From Amycolatopsis thermalba (GTDB lineage: Bacteria; Actinomycetota; Actinomycetes; Mycobacteriales; Pseudonocardiaceae): 38,838 nucleotides of DNA. Positions 32,228 through 38,838 of this stretch are shown here, piece by piece. Within the stretch, counting starts at the first letter, position 1. Each line of letters opens with the position of its first letter. Both the position numbers and the translations under genes were made by a program. Under the pieces are notes generated by a model, which saw only the letters and a list, made by a program, of their open reading frames with translations, made no database searches and was not told where the DNA came from. The stretch lies in NCBI RefSeq assembly GCF_003385215.1, contig NZ_PQHW01000068.1, forward strand, positions 1 to 38,838. The letters are read 5' to 3'.

Positions 32228-33145
32228 TCAGTTCGAGCTGGTGCCGGTGTCCACACCGGCCGGCGCCTGGCCCGCTCCCGAGTCCGGCGTGTCGTAGCGC
32301 ACCGTGCTCCCCGAGGTGCCGTCGCCCGGGGCCGTCGTGCTGCTCTCCGTCGTCGGGCTCGGCGACGGGGTGCTGCTCTCCGACGGGCTCGGCGTCGTGG
32401 TGGGCTGCGGCGTCGTCGTGCTCGACGGCGACGGCGACTTGGTCGAGCTCGGCGGCGGCAGCGCGGCCGACGTCGGCAGCGAGGTCGGCGAGTCCGGCGT
32501 GGTCGTGGAGGAGTCCGGCAGCATCGAGGCGAGCTGCTGGTGCTCGGCCATCAGCTGGCTGAGGTTCTCCTCCTCGGTGACCTGGCTCAGCGTCGCGGCG
32601 GCCTCGGCCAGCGCCTGCTGCGCCTCGGCGATCCGGCCCTGGGACAGGGCGATGCTGGCCTGCTGCAGGTCGATGCGGGCCGCGGAGGCGGCCTCGACCG
32701 ACCGCGCGTGGTCGGCGTAGAGCACCTTGGTCAGGCCCCACAGCGTGTCGCCGGGCTGGGCGTCCCGCGCGGCGATGCTGGTGCCGGTGAACCCGATGGC
32801 GAGGACGGCGGCGGCCGTGGCGACCGGCACGAGCAGGCGGCGACGGCGCGCCCGCTGCCCGTGGCGGCGGGCCATCGCGGCCGTCTTGATCGTGGTGACC
32901 GCGGTGTCGGTGTCGATGAGCTCGGCGAGCGGCTCGCTGTCGATGTCGCGCCGCCAGGACAGCAGCAGCGCGTTGAGTTCCTGATCGCCCAGGTCGTCGG
33001 CGATACCGGGATCGGACCCGCCCAGCGAGTCCAGCAGACCGTCGTCCGCGCGGATCGCGGTGAGGTCCGCCTCGAACTCCGCCCGTGACGAACTCATGGT
33101 CGACTCGAACTCGAGCTCACGTCTGACGTCTTCGCGATCGGTCAC
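32228..33145 (-). CDS. rsdA: Anti-sigma-D factor RsdA-like membrane protein
   Basis: The 305-aa protein has an N-terminal cytoplasmic sigma-binding region (about 24-75: DLTAIRADDGLLDSLGG...LNALLLSWRRDID), one membrane helix (about 104-125) and an external helical part (130-195). It ends in a long Ser/Thr/Pro-rich tail. The position immediately after sigD and the N-terminal sequence match RsdA (Rv3413c), which holds SigD inactive and is released by degradation. GTG 33145 directly abuts the sigD stop (TGAGTG), so the pair is coupled. Confidence 0.9.
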   Translation of the reverse strand: MTDREDVRRELEFESTMSSSRAEFEADLTAIRADDGLLDSLGGSDPGIADDLGDQELNALLLSWRRDIDSEPLAELIDTDTAVTTIKTAAMARRHGQRARRRRLLVPVATAAAVLAIGFTGTSIAARDAQPGDTLWGLTKVLYADHARSVEAASAARIDLQQASIALSQGRIAEAQQALAEAAATLSQVTEEENLSQLMAEHQQLASMLPDSSTTTPDSPTSLPTSAALPPPSSTKSPSPSSTTTPQPTTTPSPSESSTPSPSPTTESSTTAPGDGTSGSTVRYDTPDSGAGQAPAGVDTGTSSN

Positions 33146-33718
33146 TCAGGCCACCTCCTCGGACGCCAGCGCCTTGCGGAGCCGGGCCAGCGCGCGGTGC
33201 TGGGCGACACGGACGGCCCCCGGCGTCGAACCGACCGCTTCCGCGGTCTCCTCTGCGGACAGGCCCACGACCACCCGCAGCACCACGATCTCGCGCTGCT
33301 TGTCGGGCAGGACCCGGAGCAGCTGTGCCATGCGCTCGTTCAACTCCCCCTGCAAAGCCCGCTGCTCGGGCCCGATGTCGCCCTCGATCTCGTCGGGGAT
33401 CTCGGCGACGGGCTCGGCCCGGTTGCGCGCGGCGGCCCGATGCGCGTCGGCCACCTTGTGCTGGGCGATGCCGTACACGAAGGCCAGGAACGGACGGCCT
33501 TGGTCACGGTACGAAGGCAACGCCGTGAGCACTGCTAGACACACCTCCTGGGCCACATCGTCTGCCGAGGCGAACGACCGCTCCTGTCGTCCGACCCGGG
33601 CACGGCAATACCGCACCACCAGGGGACGGATAGCGGCCAGCAGCCGCTCCACCGCCTGGGGATCCCCCTCGACAGCGGCGGCGACTGGCTCATCCAGCCC
33701 GTCCCCCACATTGGCCAT
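33146..33718 (-). CDS. sigD: ECF-type RNA polymerase sigma factor SigD
   Basis: The product of about 190 aa has sigma region 2 (about 25-95, with DDVAQEVCLAVLTALPSYRDQGRPFLAFVYGIAQHKVADAHR) and region 4 (about 130-185: LPDKQREIVVLRVVVGLSAEETAEAVGSTPGAVRVAQHRALARLRK). The protein and the adjacent rsdA match the SigD/RsdA pair of mycobacteria, which controls stationary-phase and ribosomal/housekeeping genes. ATG 33718 is preferred; TTG 33727 is three codons upstream. Confidence 0.93.
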   Translation of the reverse strand: MANVGDGLDEPVAAAVEGDPQAVERLLAAIRPLVVRYCRARVGRQERSFASADDVAQEVCLAVLTALPSYRDQGRPFLAFVYGIAQHKVADAHRAAARNRAEPVAEIPDEIEGDIGPEQRALQGELNERMAQLLRVLPDKQREIVVLRVVVGLSAEETAEAVGSTPGAVRVAQHRALARLRKALASEEVA

Positions 33719-33972
33719 CGCAGACAACAGTCCCAGCGTTACGTGTAGGCGTGCAAAATCAACGGCGCGGCAATCCCCACATCGCTCACACCGGTGAGGC
33801 CTACGGTACCTGGCGACGCCGGTGTCGCGTATGCGTGGTCGGCTCTACAGCCGCGCCGGCCTCGCCGAACCGAGGCCGCCCAGTATCGCACGGATGTGGC
33901 TCGCAGTGGGGTCGATGAAGCCACGCGGCGCGCGGAACCGCGAAGTGTCCTCCGCCGATCCGCGCGTCCGCG

Positions 33973-34569
33973 TCAGGAGACCAGACCGCGACGGAAGCCG
34001 TGGGCCACGGCCTGCGCCCGGTCCCGCACGCCGAGCTTGCGGAACAGACGGCGGGCGTGGGTCTTCACGGTGTCCTCGGACAGGTACAGCTCACGGCCGA
34101 TCTGTCCGTTGCTCTTGCCCTGGCTCATGCCGCGCAGCACCTGCAGCTCGCGCTCGGTGAGCTGGACGCCCGGGTCGGCCGGCTGGCGCGGCGCGGGCAC
34201 CGAGGTGCTGGCGAGCGTGTGCGCGAGCGCGGCGACCAGCTCCGGCCGGGACGCGTCCCAGCGCAGGTAGCCGCGGGCACCGCCGGCGATGGCGGCGGCG
34301 ATGCTGCCGGCGTCGTCCGGCGCGCCGAAGACGATCACGTTGGCCTGAGGGTTGGCGGACACCAGCCGCCGAGTCGCCTCCACCCCGGCCGGCATCGCGC
34401 GCTGGGTGCCGACGAGCACGACGTCGACCGGCTGCCGCGAGTACCGGGCCAGCAACTCGTCACCGTGCGCTACACAGTCGATGCGACTGACACCGGGGAC
34501 AGCAGACATCACGCGGGTGAGCCCTTCGCGGACACTGCGTCGGTCGTCGCAGATCAAGACCGTCGTCAC
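33973..34569 (-). CDS. BldM-like orphan response regulator lacking the phospho-acceptor Asp
   Basis: The 198-aa protein resembles BldM of Streptomyces throughout. The receiver domain starts MTTVLICDDRRSVREGL and the LuxR HTH reads LTERELQVLRGMSQGKSNGQIGRELYLSEDTVKTHARRLF, then GFRRGLVS. In the receiver, the position equal to the phospho-acceptor is Gly54 in VVLVGTQRAMPAG. The conserved Thr/Ser and Lys switch residues are also changed (VFGAPDD, YLRWDAS), although Asp8/Asp9 remain. It should therefore act without phosphorylation, probably by constitutive dimerisation or a partner. No kinase gene is adjacent. GTG start with AGGAAGG upstream. Confidence 0.88.
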   Translation of the reverse strand: MTTVLICDDRRSVREGLTRVMSAVPGVSRIDCVAHGDELLARYSRQPVDVVLVGTQRAMPAGVEATRRLVSANPQANVIVFGAPDDAGSIAAAIAGGARGYLRWDASRPELVAALAHTLASTSVPAPRQPADPGVQLTERELQVLRGMSQGKSNGQIGRELYLSEDTVKTHARRLFRKLGVRDRAQAVAHGFRRGLVS

Positions 34570-34710
34570 GGGTGTTCCTTCCTGCAGCCGGGTGACATTC
34601 CATATCCCCTATCGGACGCTTGAGGCCGTACCTTGACACGATCCGGTGGCTTTTTTTGGAACTTCTTCGCCCGGATGTCGGTATGGCCGGCCGAGGCCCC
34701 GCACCCGGGG

Positions 34711-35547
34711 TCAGACCGGAACCCACGGTGAACCATGCGCGATCCGCCTCCCCTCGGGATCGGAGTTTAGTAACACTGCGTGTAACACCGCGGCCGTTCG
34801 CGATCGGTGGCGGTCCGCCTCGGCGGGCCACAGATCGGCCGCGATCAGCCCGGCGGGCCAGCTGAGCGAGGACAGTTCGTACTTGTCCGCGTCGGCCAGG
34901 GCGCCGGAGACGAGCTCCCCGGCTCTTCGTTTCTGCCCGATGGTGCCCAGCGCCGCGCCGAGCACCAGCCGCGACTTGACGGTGTGCCGGATCGATCCGG
35001 CGGCGGTGGCCTTGCCGAGTGCCGCCTCGGCGGGCGCGACGGCGGCCTCGGCCTCGCCCGAGGCGAGGGCCAGTTCCGCGGTGACCCAGCCGAGCCGGGT
35101 CCGGGTGCGCCAGTTGTCCGCGGCGGCGGCCGCCCGGCCGAGGACCCGCCGCGACGCGGTGAGCCGCCCGGTGCCGAGGTGGTCGGCGGCCAGTCCGAGC
35201 AGCGCGTCGGCGAGCGCGCCGCGGGCGTCCAGGCCGTCGGGATCCGGTTCCGACTCCGCGGCGGCGGCCCGGCGGAGCGCGGAGCCGTCGAGTCCGCGGG
35301 CCACGGCGTGCCCGCCGAGCTGACGGCGGTGCGAGGCGAGGGTGGCCAGCGCCAGCGCGGCGATCACCTGGTCCCGGCCGCGGGCGAGCCCGTCGAGCAG
35401 GGTGGCCGCGGCCGCGTACCGGCCCTGGGCGCCGAGCACGATCGCGCCGAGCAGGCGCCGCTTCGGCGGGCCGCCGGCCGCGAGCACGCGGGGCGGCGGC
35501 GCCGGCCGGTCGCCGAAGGCCGCTCGTCGGAACTCGATCTCGTGCAC
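34711..35547 (-). CDS. Helical-repeat (TPR-like) protein, Rv3415c-like
   Basis: The 278-aa protein is Ala/Leu/Arg-rich and almost entirely helical, with repeated helix pairs (RRLLGAIVLGAQGRYAAAATLLDGL, ADHLGTGRLTASRRVLGRAAAAAD, TAELALASGEAEAAVAPAEAALGKA) like tetratricopeptide repeats. Its position between sigD and a whiB3-like gene agrees with Rv3415c of M. tuberculosis, a protein of unknown function. GTG 35547 begins one base after the stop of the upstream MerR-like gene, so the two form an operon. A scaffold role is suggested by fold only. Confidence 0.78.
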   Translation of the reverse strand: MHEIEFRRAAFGDRPAPPPRVLAAGGPPKRRLLGAIVLGAQGRYAAAATLLDGLARGRDQVIAALALATLASHRRQLGGHAVARGLDGSALRRAAAAESEPDPDGLDARGALADALLGLAADHLGTGRLTASRRVLGRAAAAADNWRTRTRLGWVTAELALASGEAEAAVAPAEAALGKATAAGSIRHTVKSRLVLGAALGTIGQKRRAGELVSGALADADKYELSSLSWPAGLIAADLWPAEADRHRSRTAAVLHAVLLNSDPEGRRIAHGSPWVPV

Positions 35548-35548
35548 G

Positions 35549-36493
35549 TTACTTCCCTACCAGGACGTACTCGATGCGGTCAGCCGCCGTCCGCAGGTCG
35601 GGCAGCGGCTCGACGCGGTCGGGCAGCATCCCGGCGCGCCAGCCGCGGCCCGCGGCGAACAGGCGGCTGCGCAGGCCACCGCGGGACACCTCGGGGAACA
35701 GCTCCGCGTCGGCGTTGCCGGGACGGTCGGCCCACAGCACCACGGCCGCGGGCGAGCTGCGCCGCACGGCGGCCGACAACGCTGGCTCGGGCAGCGGGAG
35801 CCCGAACAGCTGCGAGCCGATGCGGCGCCCGGCCAGACCGGCGGCCAGCACGTGCAGCGGCAGCGCGTCCGGCTCGTCCGGGACCCGGCTGAGCAGGACC
35901 GGGCGCTGGTTGCGGGGGTGGTCGAGCACCGGGGTCGCGCGCACCACGGCGGACAGCACGCACTCGGTCAGCAGGGCCTGCACCTCGACCCCGGCCGGGC
36001 TGCCCGGCCAGCCGTTGCCGCAGGCGTCGAGGACCGGGGCGATCACGCCCTCCCACGCGTCGAGGACGCCGGCGCCGCCGATCGCGTCGTCGAGGGTCTG
36101 CTGCACCGCCCGGCCGTCGAGCGCGACCGCGGCCGCGCGCAACCGCCGGGCCGCCGCGCCGTTCTGCGCTGCCGTCAGCTGTTCGGCGGGTGGCGGCAGC
36201 GGCTGGGCGGCGATCTCCGGAGCGGCGCCGAACGACTTCGGCATCTGCTGGAGCGCGTAGCGGGCGGCCTCCGCGGTCGAGGCGCCGCGCAGCAGCGCGC
36301 GCTGCATCAGTTCGAGGCGGCCGATGTCGGAGGCGCAGTAGCGGCGGTGCTTGCCGCCGGTGTGCCGGCTCGGGCCGAGCCCGTAGCGGCGGTCCCAGGT
36401 GCGCAGGGTCGAGGGCGCGACCCCGAGCCGCCGGGCGACGGCGGCCACGGGCATCGTCGGCTCGGCCTGACCGGCACCCCTGGGACGGCTCAC
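35549..36493 (-). CDS. MerR-family regulator with a B12-binding-like C-terminal region
   Basis: The protein of about 314 aa has a MerR winged helix at residues 13-80 (MPVAAVARRLGVAPSTLRTWDRRYGLGPSRHTGGKHRRY). A helical middle part (about 125-190) and an alpha/beta C-terminal part (about 195-310) have the layout of CarH/LitR-type cobalamin-binding regulators. The DxHxxG cobalamin motif is not visible, so B12 binding is unlikely. I chose GTG 36493, which lies 7 bases after a GATATT -10-like hexamer (leaderless), over ATG 36529. It is in an operon with the helical-repeat gene and divergent from the whiB gene. Confidence 0.85.
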   Translation of the reverse strand: MSRPRGAGQAEPTMPVAAVARRLGVAPSTLRTWDRRYGLGPSRHTGGKHRRYCASDIGRLELMQRALLRGASTAEAARYALQQMPKSFGAAPEIAAQPLPPPAEQLTAAQNGAAARRLRAAAVALDGRAVQQTLDDAIGGAGVLDAWEGVIAPVLDACGNGWPGSPAGVEVQALLTECVLSAVVRATPVLDHPRNQRPVLLSRVPDEPDALPLHVLAAGLAGRRIGSQLFGLPLPEPALSAAVRRSSPAAVVLWADRPGNADAELFPEVSRGGLRSRLFAAGRGWRAGMLPDRVEPLPDLRTAADRIEYVLVGK

Positions 36494-36721
36494 CCGACCC
36501 AATATCCCGGTACCACTCGAACGGGGCAACCTGAATCGGTTTCGTTATTTTCCCTGTTTACGGCCCTGATCTCACGCATCCGGGGGAAGCCTAACGGCTG
36601 AATCGCCGGGATTCCCTTGAACAACTATTGGCGCGCTTCTAACGTTACCGCCGTTGCGCCATTCGGAGTAATCACCGGGCAACAAAGCAGGGGTGGCACG
36701 ACCGAATCGGAGGCGGTCAGG

Positions 36722-37024
36722 ATGGCAGACACGCGGAGGCTCCCGGGCCCGAACGCCGATATCTGGGATTGGCAGCTGCGGGGGTCGTGCAGGGGGATGG
36801 ACAGCGGGGCCTTCTTCCACCCGGACGGCGAACGGGGGCCGGCGAGAGCGCGGCGGGAGGCCCGCGCGAAGGCGATCTGCCAGTCCTGCCCGGTGCTGGA
36901 CCTGTGCCGGGAGCACGCGCTCGCGGTGCACGAGCCGTACGGGATCTGGGGCGGGCTGTCGGAAGCCGAGCGGGAGACGATCATCCGCACCGGAAAACCA
37001 CAGCTGACCCTTTCCGGTCAGTAG
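36722..37024 (+). CDS. whiB3: WhiB-family iron-sulfur regulator, WhiB3/WhiD type
   Basis: The 100-aa protein has the WhiB domain with four Cys ligands (Cys23, 53, 56 and 62) for a 4Fe-4S cluster, and the GIWGG beta-turn followed by a basic tail. The start LPGPNADIWDWQLRGSCRGMDS matches WhiB3 of mycobacteria and WhiD of Streptomyces, which bind region 4 of the principal sigma factor and respond to redox or NO. ATG 36722 is preceded by GGAGG. The 3' end is followed by a strong terminator. Location near sigD agrees with Rv3416. The symbol is by orthology of sequence and position. Confidence 0.92.
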   Translation: MADTRRLPGPNADIWDWQLRGSCRGMDSGAFFHPDGERGPARARREARAKAICQSCPVLDLCREHALAVHEPYGIWGGLSEAERETIIRTGKPQLTLSGQ

Positions 37025-37041
37025 CCGGAACGGAAAAAGCG

Positions 37042-37086
37042 GACGGCACCCGGGTGAACGCCCGTCAGCCGGGTGCCGTCTTTTTT
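37042..37086 (+). terminator. Strong terminator shared by whiB and tetR
   Basis: GACGGCACCCGG (37042-37053) pairs perfectly with CCGGGTGCCGTC (37069-37080), followed by a six-T run (37081-37086). On the minus strand the hairpin is followed by GCTTTTTCCG (37040-37031), so it can work both ways. Its right arm lies inside the last codons of the convergent tetR gene. Confidence 0.9.
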
Positions 37087-37673
37087 CCCAGGAATCGCGG
37101 CCACACGGTCATCGCCGTGTCGATGACCGCTTCCAGGTCCGTCAGTTCCGCGCCGTCGCGGGCCTGAATCGACATCCCGTGCAGAATCGTGCCGTAGAAC
37201 CGGACGATGCCGTCGATGTCGGCGTCCTCGGGCAGGTCGCCCTCCGCCACCGCGCGCCGCAGCCGCTCCGCGATGCCCATCAGGTTGCTCCGTCGTTTGG
37301 CGGCCAGGAATTCGCGGACCGGCCGGTTCTGTTCCGTGCAGTTCAGCGCGGCGAGCACCACCATGCACCCGCGCGGGTGCCCGTCCTCGACGTAGCCGCG
37401 GGCGCTGTGACGCAGCCACGCCTCGACCGCGTCGCGCGCGGCCGCCTCCTCCGGCGGCCGGCGCGCGAACCGCTCCCGGTAGCGCTCGATCGCCTCCCGG
37501 AACAACGCCTCCTTCCCGCCGAACGCCGCGTACAGGCTCGGCGAGTTGATCTTCATGGCGGCGGTGAGGTCGGACAGCGAGGTGCCCTCGTAGCCGCGCT
37601 CCCAGAAGACGTACATCGCCTCGTCGAGCGCCGCGTCCCGGTCGAAGGCCCTCGGGCGGCCGCGTGGTGACAT
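37065..37673 (-). CDS. TetR-family repressor of the adjacent SDR gene
   Basis: The protein of about 202 aa has an N-terminal TetR HTH (RPRAFDRDAALDEAMYVFWERGYEGTSLSDLTAAMKINSPSLYAAFGGKEALFREA) and a helical C-terminal domain. I chose ATG 37673 over 37682 because the latter overlaps a TATAGAAT -10 sequence whose end is 7 bases before 37673, indicating a leaderless mRNA. Two 24-base operators lie between it and the divergent SDR gene. The last codons (KKTAPG) are encoded by the right arm of the shared terminator. Confidence 0.92.
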   Translation of the reverse strand: MSPRGRPRAFDRDAALDEAMYVFWERGYEGTSLSDLTAAMKINSPSLYAAFGGKEALFREAIERYRERFARRPPEEAAARDAVEAWLRHSARGYVEDGHPRGCMVVLAALNCTEQNRPVREFLAAKRRSNLMGIAERLRRAVAEGDLPEDADIDGIVRFYGTILHGMSIQARDGAELTDLEAVIDTAMTVWPRFLGKKTAPG

Positions 37674-37680
37674 GGTTCGC

Positions 37681-37704
37681 ATTCTATAGCGATCGACACA
37701 GAAA
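37681..37704. promoter_or_regulatory. TetR operator O1 (24 bp)
   Basis: This pseudo-palindrome, ATTCTAT-N3-GATC-N3-ACAGAAA, matches O2 (37734-37757, opposite orientation) at 21 of 24 positions. It covers the -10 region of tetR and would mediate autorepression. Confidence 0.75.
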
Positions 37705-37707
37705 GTC

Positions 37708-37736
37708 TTGACCCGCGATCCTGCCGCCGTTAATTT
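37708..37736 (+). promoter_or_regulatory. Promoter of the SDR gene
   Basis: TTGACC (37708-37713) and TAATTT (37731-37736) have the ideal 17-base spacing. The -10 hexamer overlaps operator O2, which starts at 37734. Confidence 0.8.
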
Positions 37737-37757
37737 CTGTGTCGATCACTACAGAAA
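37734..37757. promoter_or_regulatory. TetR operator O2 (24 bp)
   Basis: TTTCTGT-N3-GATC-N3-ACAGAAA is a pseudo-palindrome with perfect 7-base outer arms and a GATC centre. It spans the -10, transcription start and leader of the SDR gene, 12 bases upstream of the ATG, so bound TetR would block expression. Confidence 0.8.
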
Positions 37758-37768
37758 TGGAGGACTCC

Positions 37769-38509
37769 ATGGCTTCGCTGGACGGCAAGGTGGCGCTCGT
37801 GACCGGGGGCAGCAGGGGCATCGGCGCGGCGATCGCGCGGAAGCTCGCGGCGGAGGGCGCGCACGTCGCGGTGACCTACGAGCGGGCCGCCTCCCGCGCC
37901 GCCGAGGTGGTGGCCTCGGTCGAGGGGCTGGGCCGCAAGGCGCTCGCGATCCAGGCGGACAGCGGCGACGCGGACGCGCTGACCGCGGCGGTGCACCAGG
38001 CCGCCGAGGCGCTGGGCGGGCTGGATGTACTGGTCAACAACGCCGGGGTGTTCCCGCACGGCACGGTCGAAGAGCTGAGCCTGGAGGACTTCGACCGGGC
38101 GCTGGCGGTCAACGTGCGGGCGGTGTTCGTCGCCACCAAGGCCGCGGTGCGGCACCTGCCCGACGGGGGACGGATCATCACGATCGGCAGCACGCTGGGC
38201 GAGCGGGCGCCACGGCAGGGCCTGAGCGCCTATGCCTCGTCGAAGGCGGCCGTGGTGGGGTTGAGCAGGGCGTTCGCGCGCGATCTCGGGGCGCGGGGGA
38301 TCACGTCGGTGGTCGTGCAGCCGGGGCCGACCGACACGGACATGAACCCGGCGGACGGGCCGCGGGCCGCGAGCGCGCTCGCGTTGTCGGCCATCGGGCG
38401 GCACGCGGCGCCGGAGGATCTGGCGGCGACCGTCGCACATGTCGCGGGGCCCGCTGGGGCGTTCATCACCGGGTCGGTGATCACTGTCGATGGTGGGGTT
38501 AATGCGTAG
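37769..38509 (+). CDS. Short-chain dehydrogenase/reductase (classical SDR)
   Basis: The 246-aa NAD(P)H-dependent oxidoreductase has TGGSRGIG (12-19), NNAG (90-93) and catalytic Ser141, Tyr155 and Lys159 (YASSK). It resembles 3-oxoacyl-ACP reductase-like SDRs induced by xenobiotics together with a divergent TetR. ATG 37769 is preceded by GGAGG with 5-base spacing; an upstream GTG (37739) lies within operator O2. The substrate is unknown; the TetR ligand may be the same compound or a relative. Confidence 0.93.
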   Translation: MASLDGKVALVTGGSRGIGAAIARKLAAEGAHVAVTYERAASRAAEVVASVEGLGRKALAIQADSGDADALTAAVHQAAEALGGLDVLVNNAGVFPHGTVEELSLEDFDRALAVNVRAVFVATKAAVRHLPDGGRIITIGSTLGERAPRQGLSAYASSKAAVVGLSRAFARDLGARGITSVVVQPGPTDTDMNPADGPRAASALALSAIGRHAAPEDLAATVAHVAGPAGAFITGSVITVDGGVNA

Positions 38510-38518
38510 GTAGGCGCT

Positions 38519-38750
38519 GCGCTACGCGCGTATCTGCGCTGCGCGCGGCTGGAAGCGCCGGCTTCGCTTCGCTACGCCCGGATTTGCCACTCCCGAACCC
38601 GATCTTTCAGTGTTCGGTTGCCGAGAAGTCGCGTCAAGGCGGGAAAGCGTGCCTTGACCCGACTGCTCGGCAACCGATTTGGCTGGGGATCGGGTTGCGG
38701 GAGAGGGGTGGCTCGGGCGGTGGGGTCGGCCTCGTTGCCGGGTGGCGGTT
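38519..38750. repeat. Structured dispersed repeat, copy 2
   Basis: This copy matches 10602-10820 closely and carries an extra ~14 bases near 38537. Its hairpin is 38615-38639 with 38652-38676 (23 of 25 paired) around a 12-base loop. Like copy 1 it starts within 10-15 bases of the upstream stop codon. The contig ends soon after, consistent with an assembly break at a multi-copy element. Confidence 0.8.
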
Positions 38751-38796
38751 TGGGTCGTGGTGGCGGTGCTGTTATTGCCACTCGGCGATGTCGGGG

Positions 38797-38838
38797 CTGC
38801 CTCTTATACACACCTGACGCTGCCGACGAATGGAGAGG
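38797..38838. other. Nextera transposase adapter and partial index (contamination)
   Basis: Bases 38797-38829 match the Nextera read-through adapter (CTGTCTCTTATACACATCTG... to GACGA) with two T-to-C differences. The last nine bases, ATGGAGAGG, resemble the reverse complement of i5 index 502 (ATAGAGAG) plus the next G with one A-to-G difference. This is library sequence, not genome. The minus-strand frame beginning MYKRQ is the known translation of this adapter. Confidence 0.93.

Noticed and set aside
33728..33972. Extra gene between sigD and the BldM-like gene
   Set aside because: Short frames here lack codon bias and ribosome-binding sites; I see only intergenic sequence.
38572..38817. Small proteins at the contig end
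   Set aside because: One starts in the sequencing adapter (MYKRQ) and both run through the non-coding repeat.

Overview
This window looks like one complete contig of a high-GC actinobacterium, most likely from the Pseudonocardiaceae (an Amycolatopsis-like genus). The evidence is the strong G/C bias at third codon positions, many GTG/TTG starts, a WhiB-family regulator, SigD with an RsdA-like anti-sigma factor, GuaB3, a ChoD-type oxidase and an AroQ-delta chorismate mutase. Gene order matches two M. tuberculosis neighbourhoods from memory: M23 peptidase / uvrD1 / chorismate mutase (Rv0950c-Rv0948c) and choD / guaB3 / guaB2 / Rv3412 / rsdA / sigD / whiB3 (Rv3409c-Rv3416). Both contig ends carry artefacts. 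The first 34 bases are a perfect fold-back of bases 137-170. The last ~42 bases are a slightly mutated Nextera transposase adapter running into an index.

Left part (1-5.5 kb): an M23 peptidase; a small Cys-containing protein behind a textbook actinobacterial LexA/SOS box; PcrA/UvrD helicase; a DUF1707 membrane protein; and a chorismate mutase. The chorismate mutase is preceded by an unannotated Phe/Tyr-rich leader peptide with mutually exclusive antiterminator and terminator hairpins, so it is probably controlled by ribosome-mediated attenuation. Next (5.5-10.6 kb) comes a signalling block: two paralogous single-pass proteins with similar external domains, an active PknB-type Ser/Thr kinase, and a tail-anchored pseudokinase that has lost the catalytic Asp. 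A structured dispersed repeat follows; a second copy sits at the right end of the contig.

Middle (10.8-22.6 kb): divergent LysR/EamA; a PspC-domain histidine kinase and LuxR regulator divergent from a PspC/LiaF-like membrane protein (envelope-stress type); guaA; a frameshifted DUF4345 gene divergent from TetR with a palindromic operator; an aldehyde dehydrogenase; and choD. A three-gene, 4-bp-overlapping operon (22.7-27.65 kb: HAD-type hydrolase, SAM methyltransferase, polytopic GT-C-like protein) lies between choD and guaB3. Gene debris borders it on the guaB3 side. It looks like an accessory surface-glycan locus.

Right part (28.4-38.5 kb): guaB3-guaB2 (purine metabolism); a DUF5319 protein; rsdA-sigD; then a developmental/stress regulatory block (BldM-like regulator without the phospho-acceptor Asp, helical-repeat protein, MerR-like regulator, WhiB3/WhiD-like protein); and a TetR/SDR pair with two matching 24-bp operators. 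Several genes have a -10-like hexamer 6-7 nt before the start codon, suggesting leaderless mRNAs. No rRNA, tRNA, CRISPR array or intact insertion sequence was seen.
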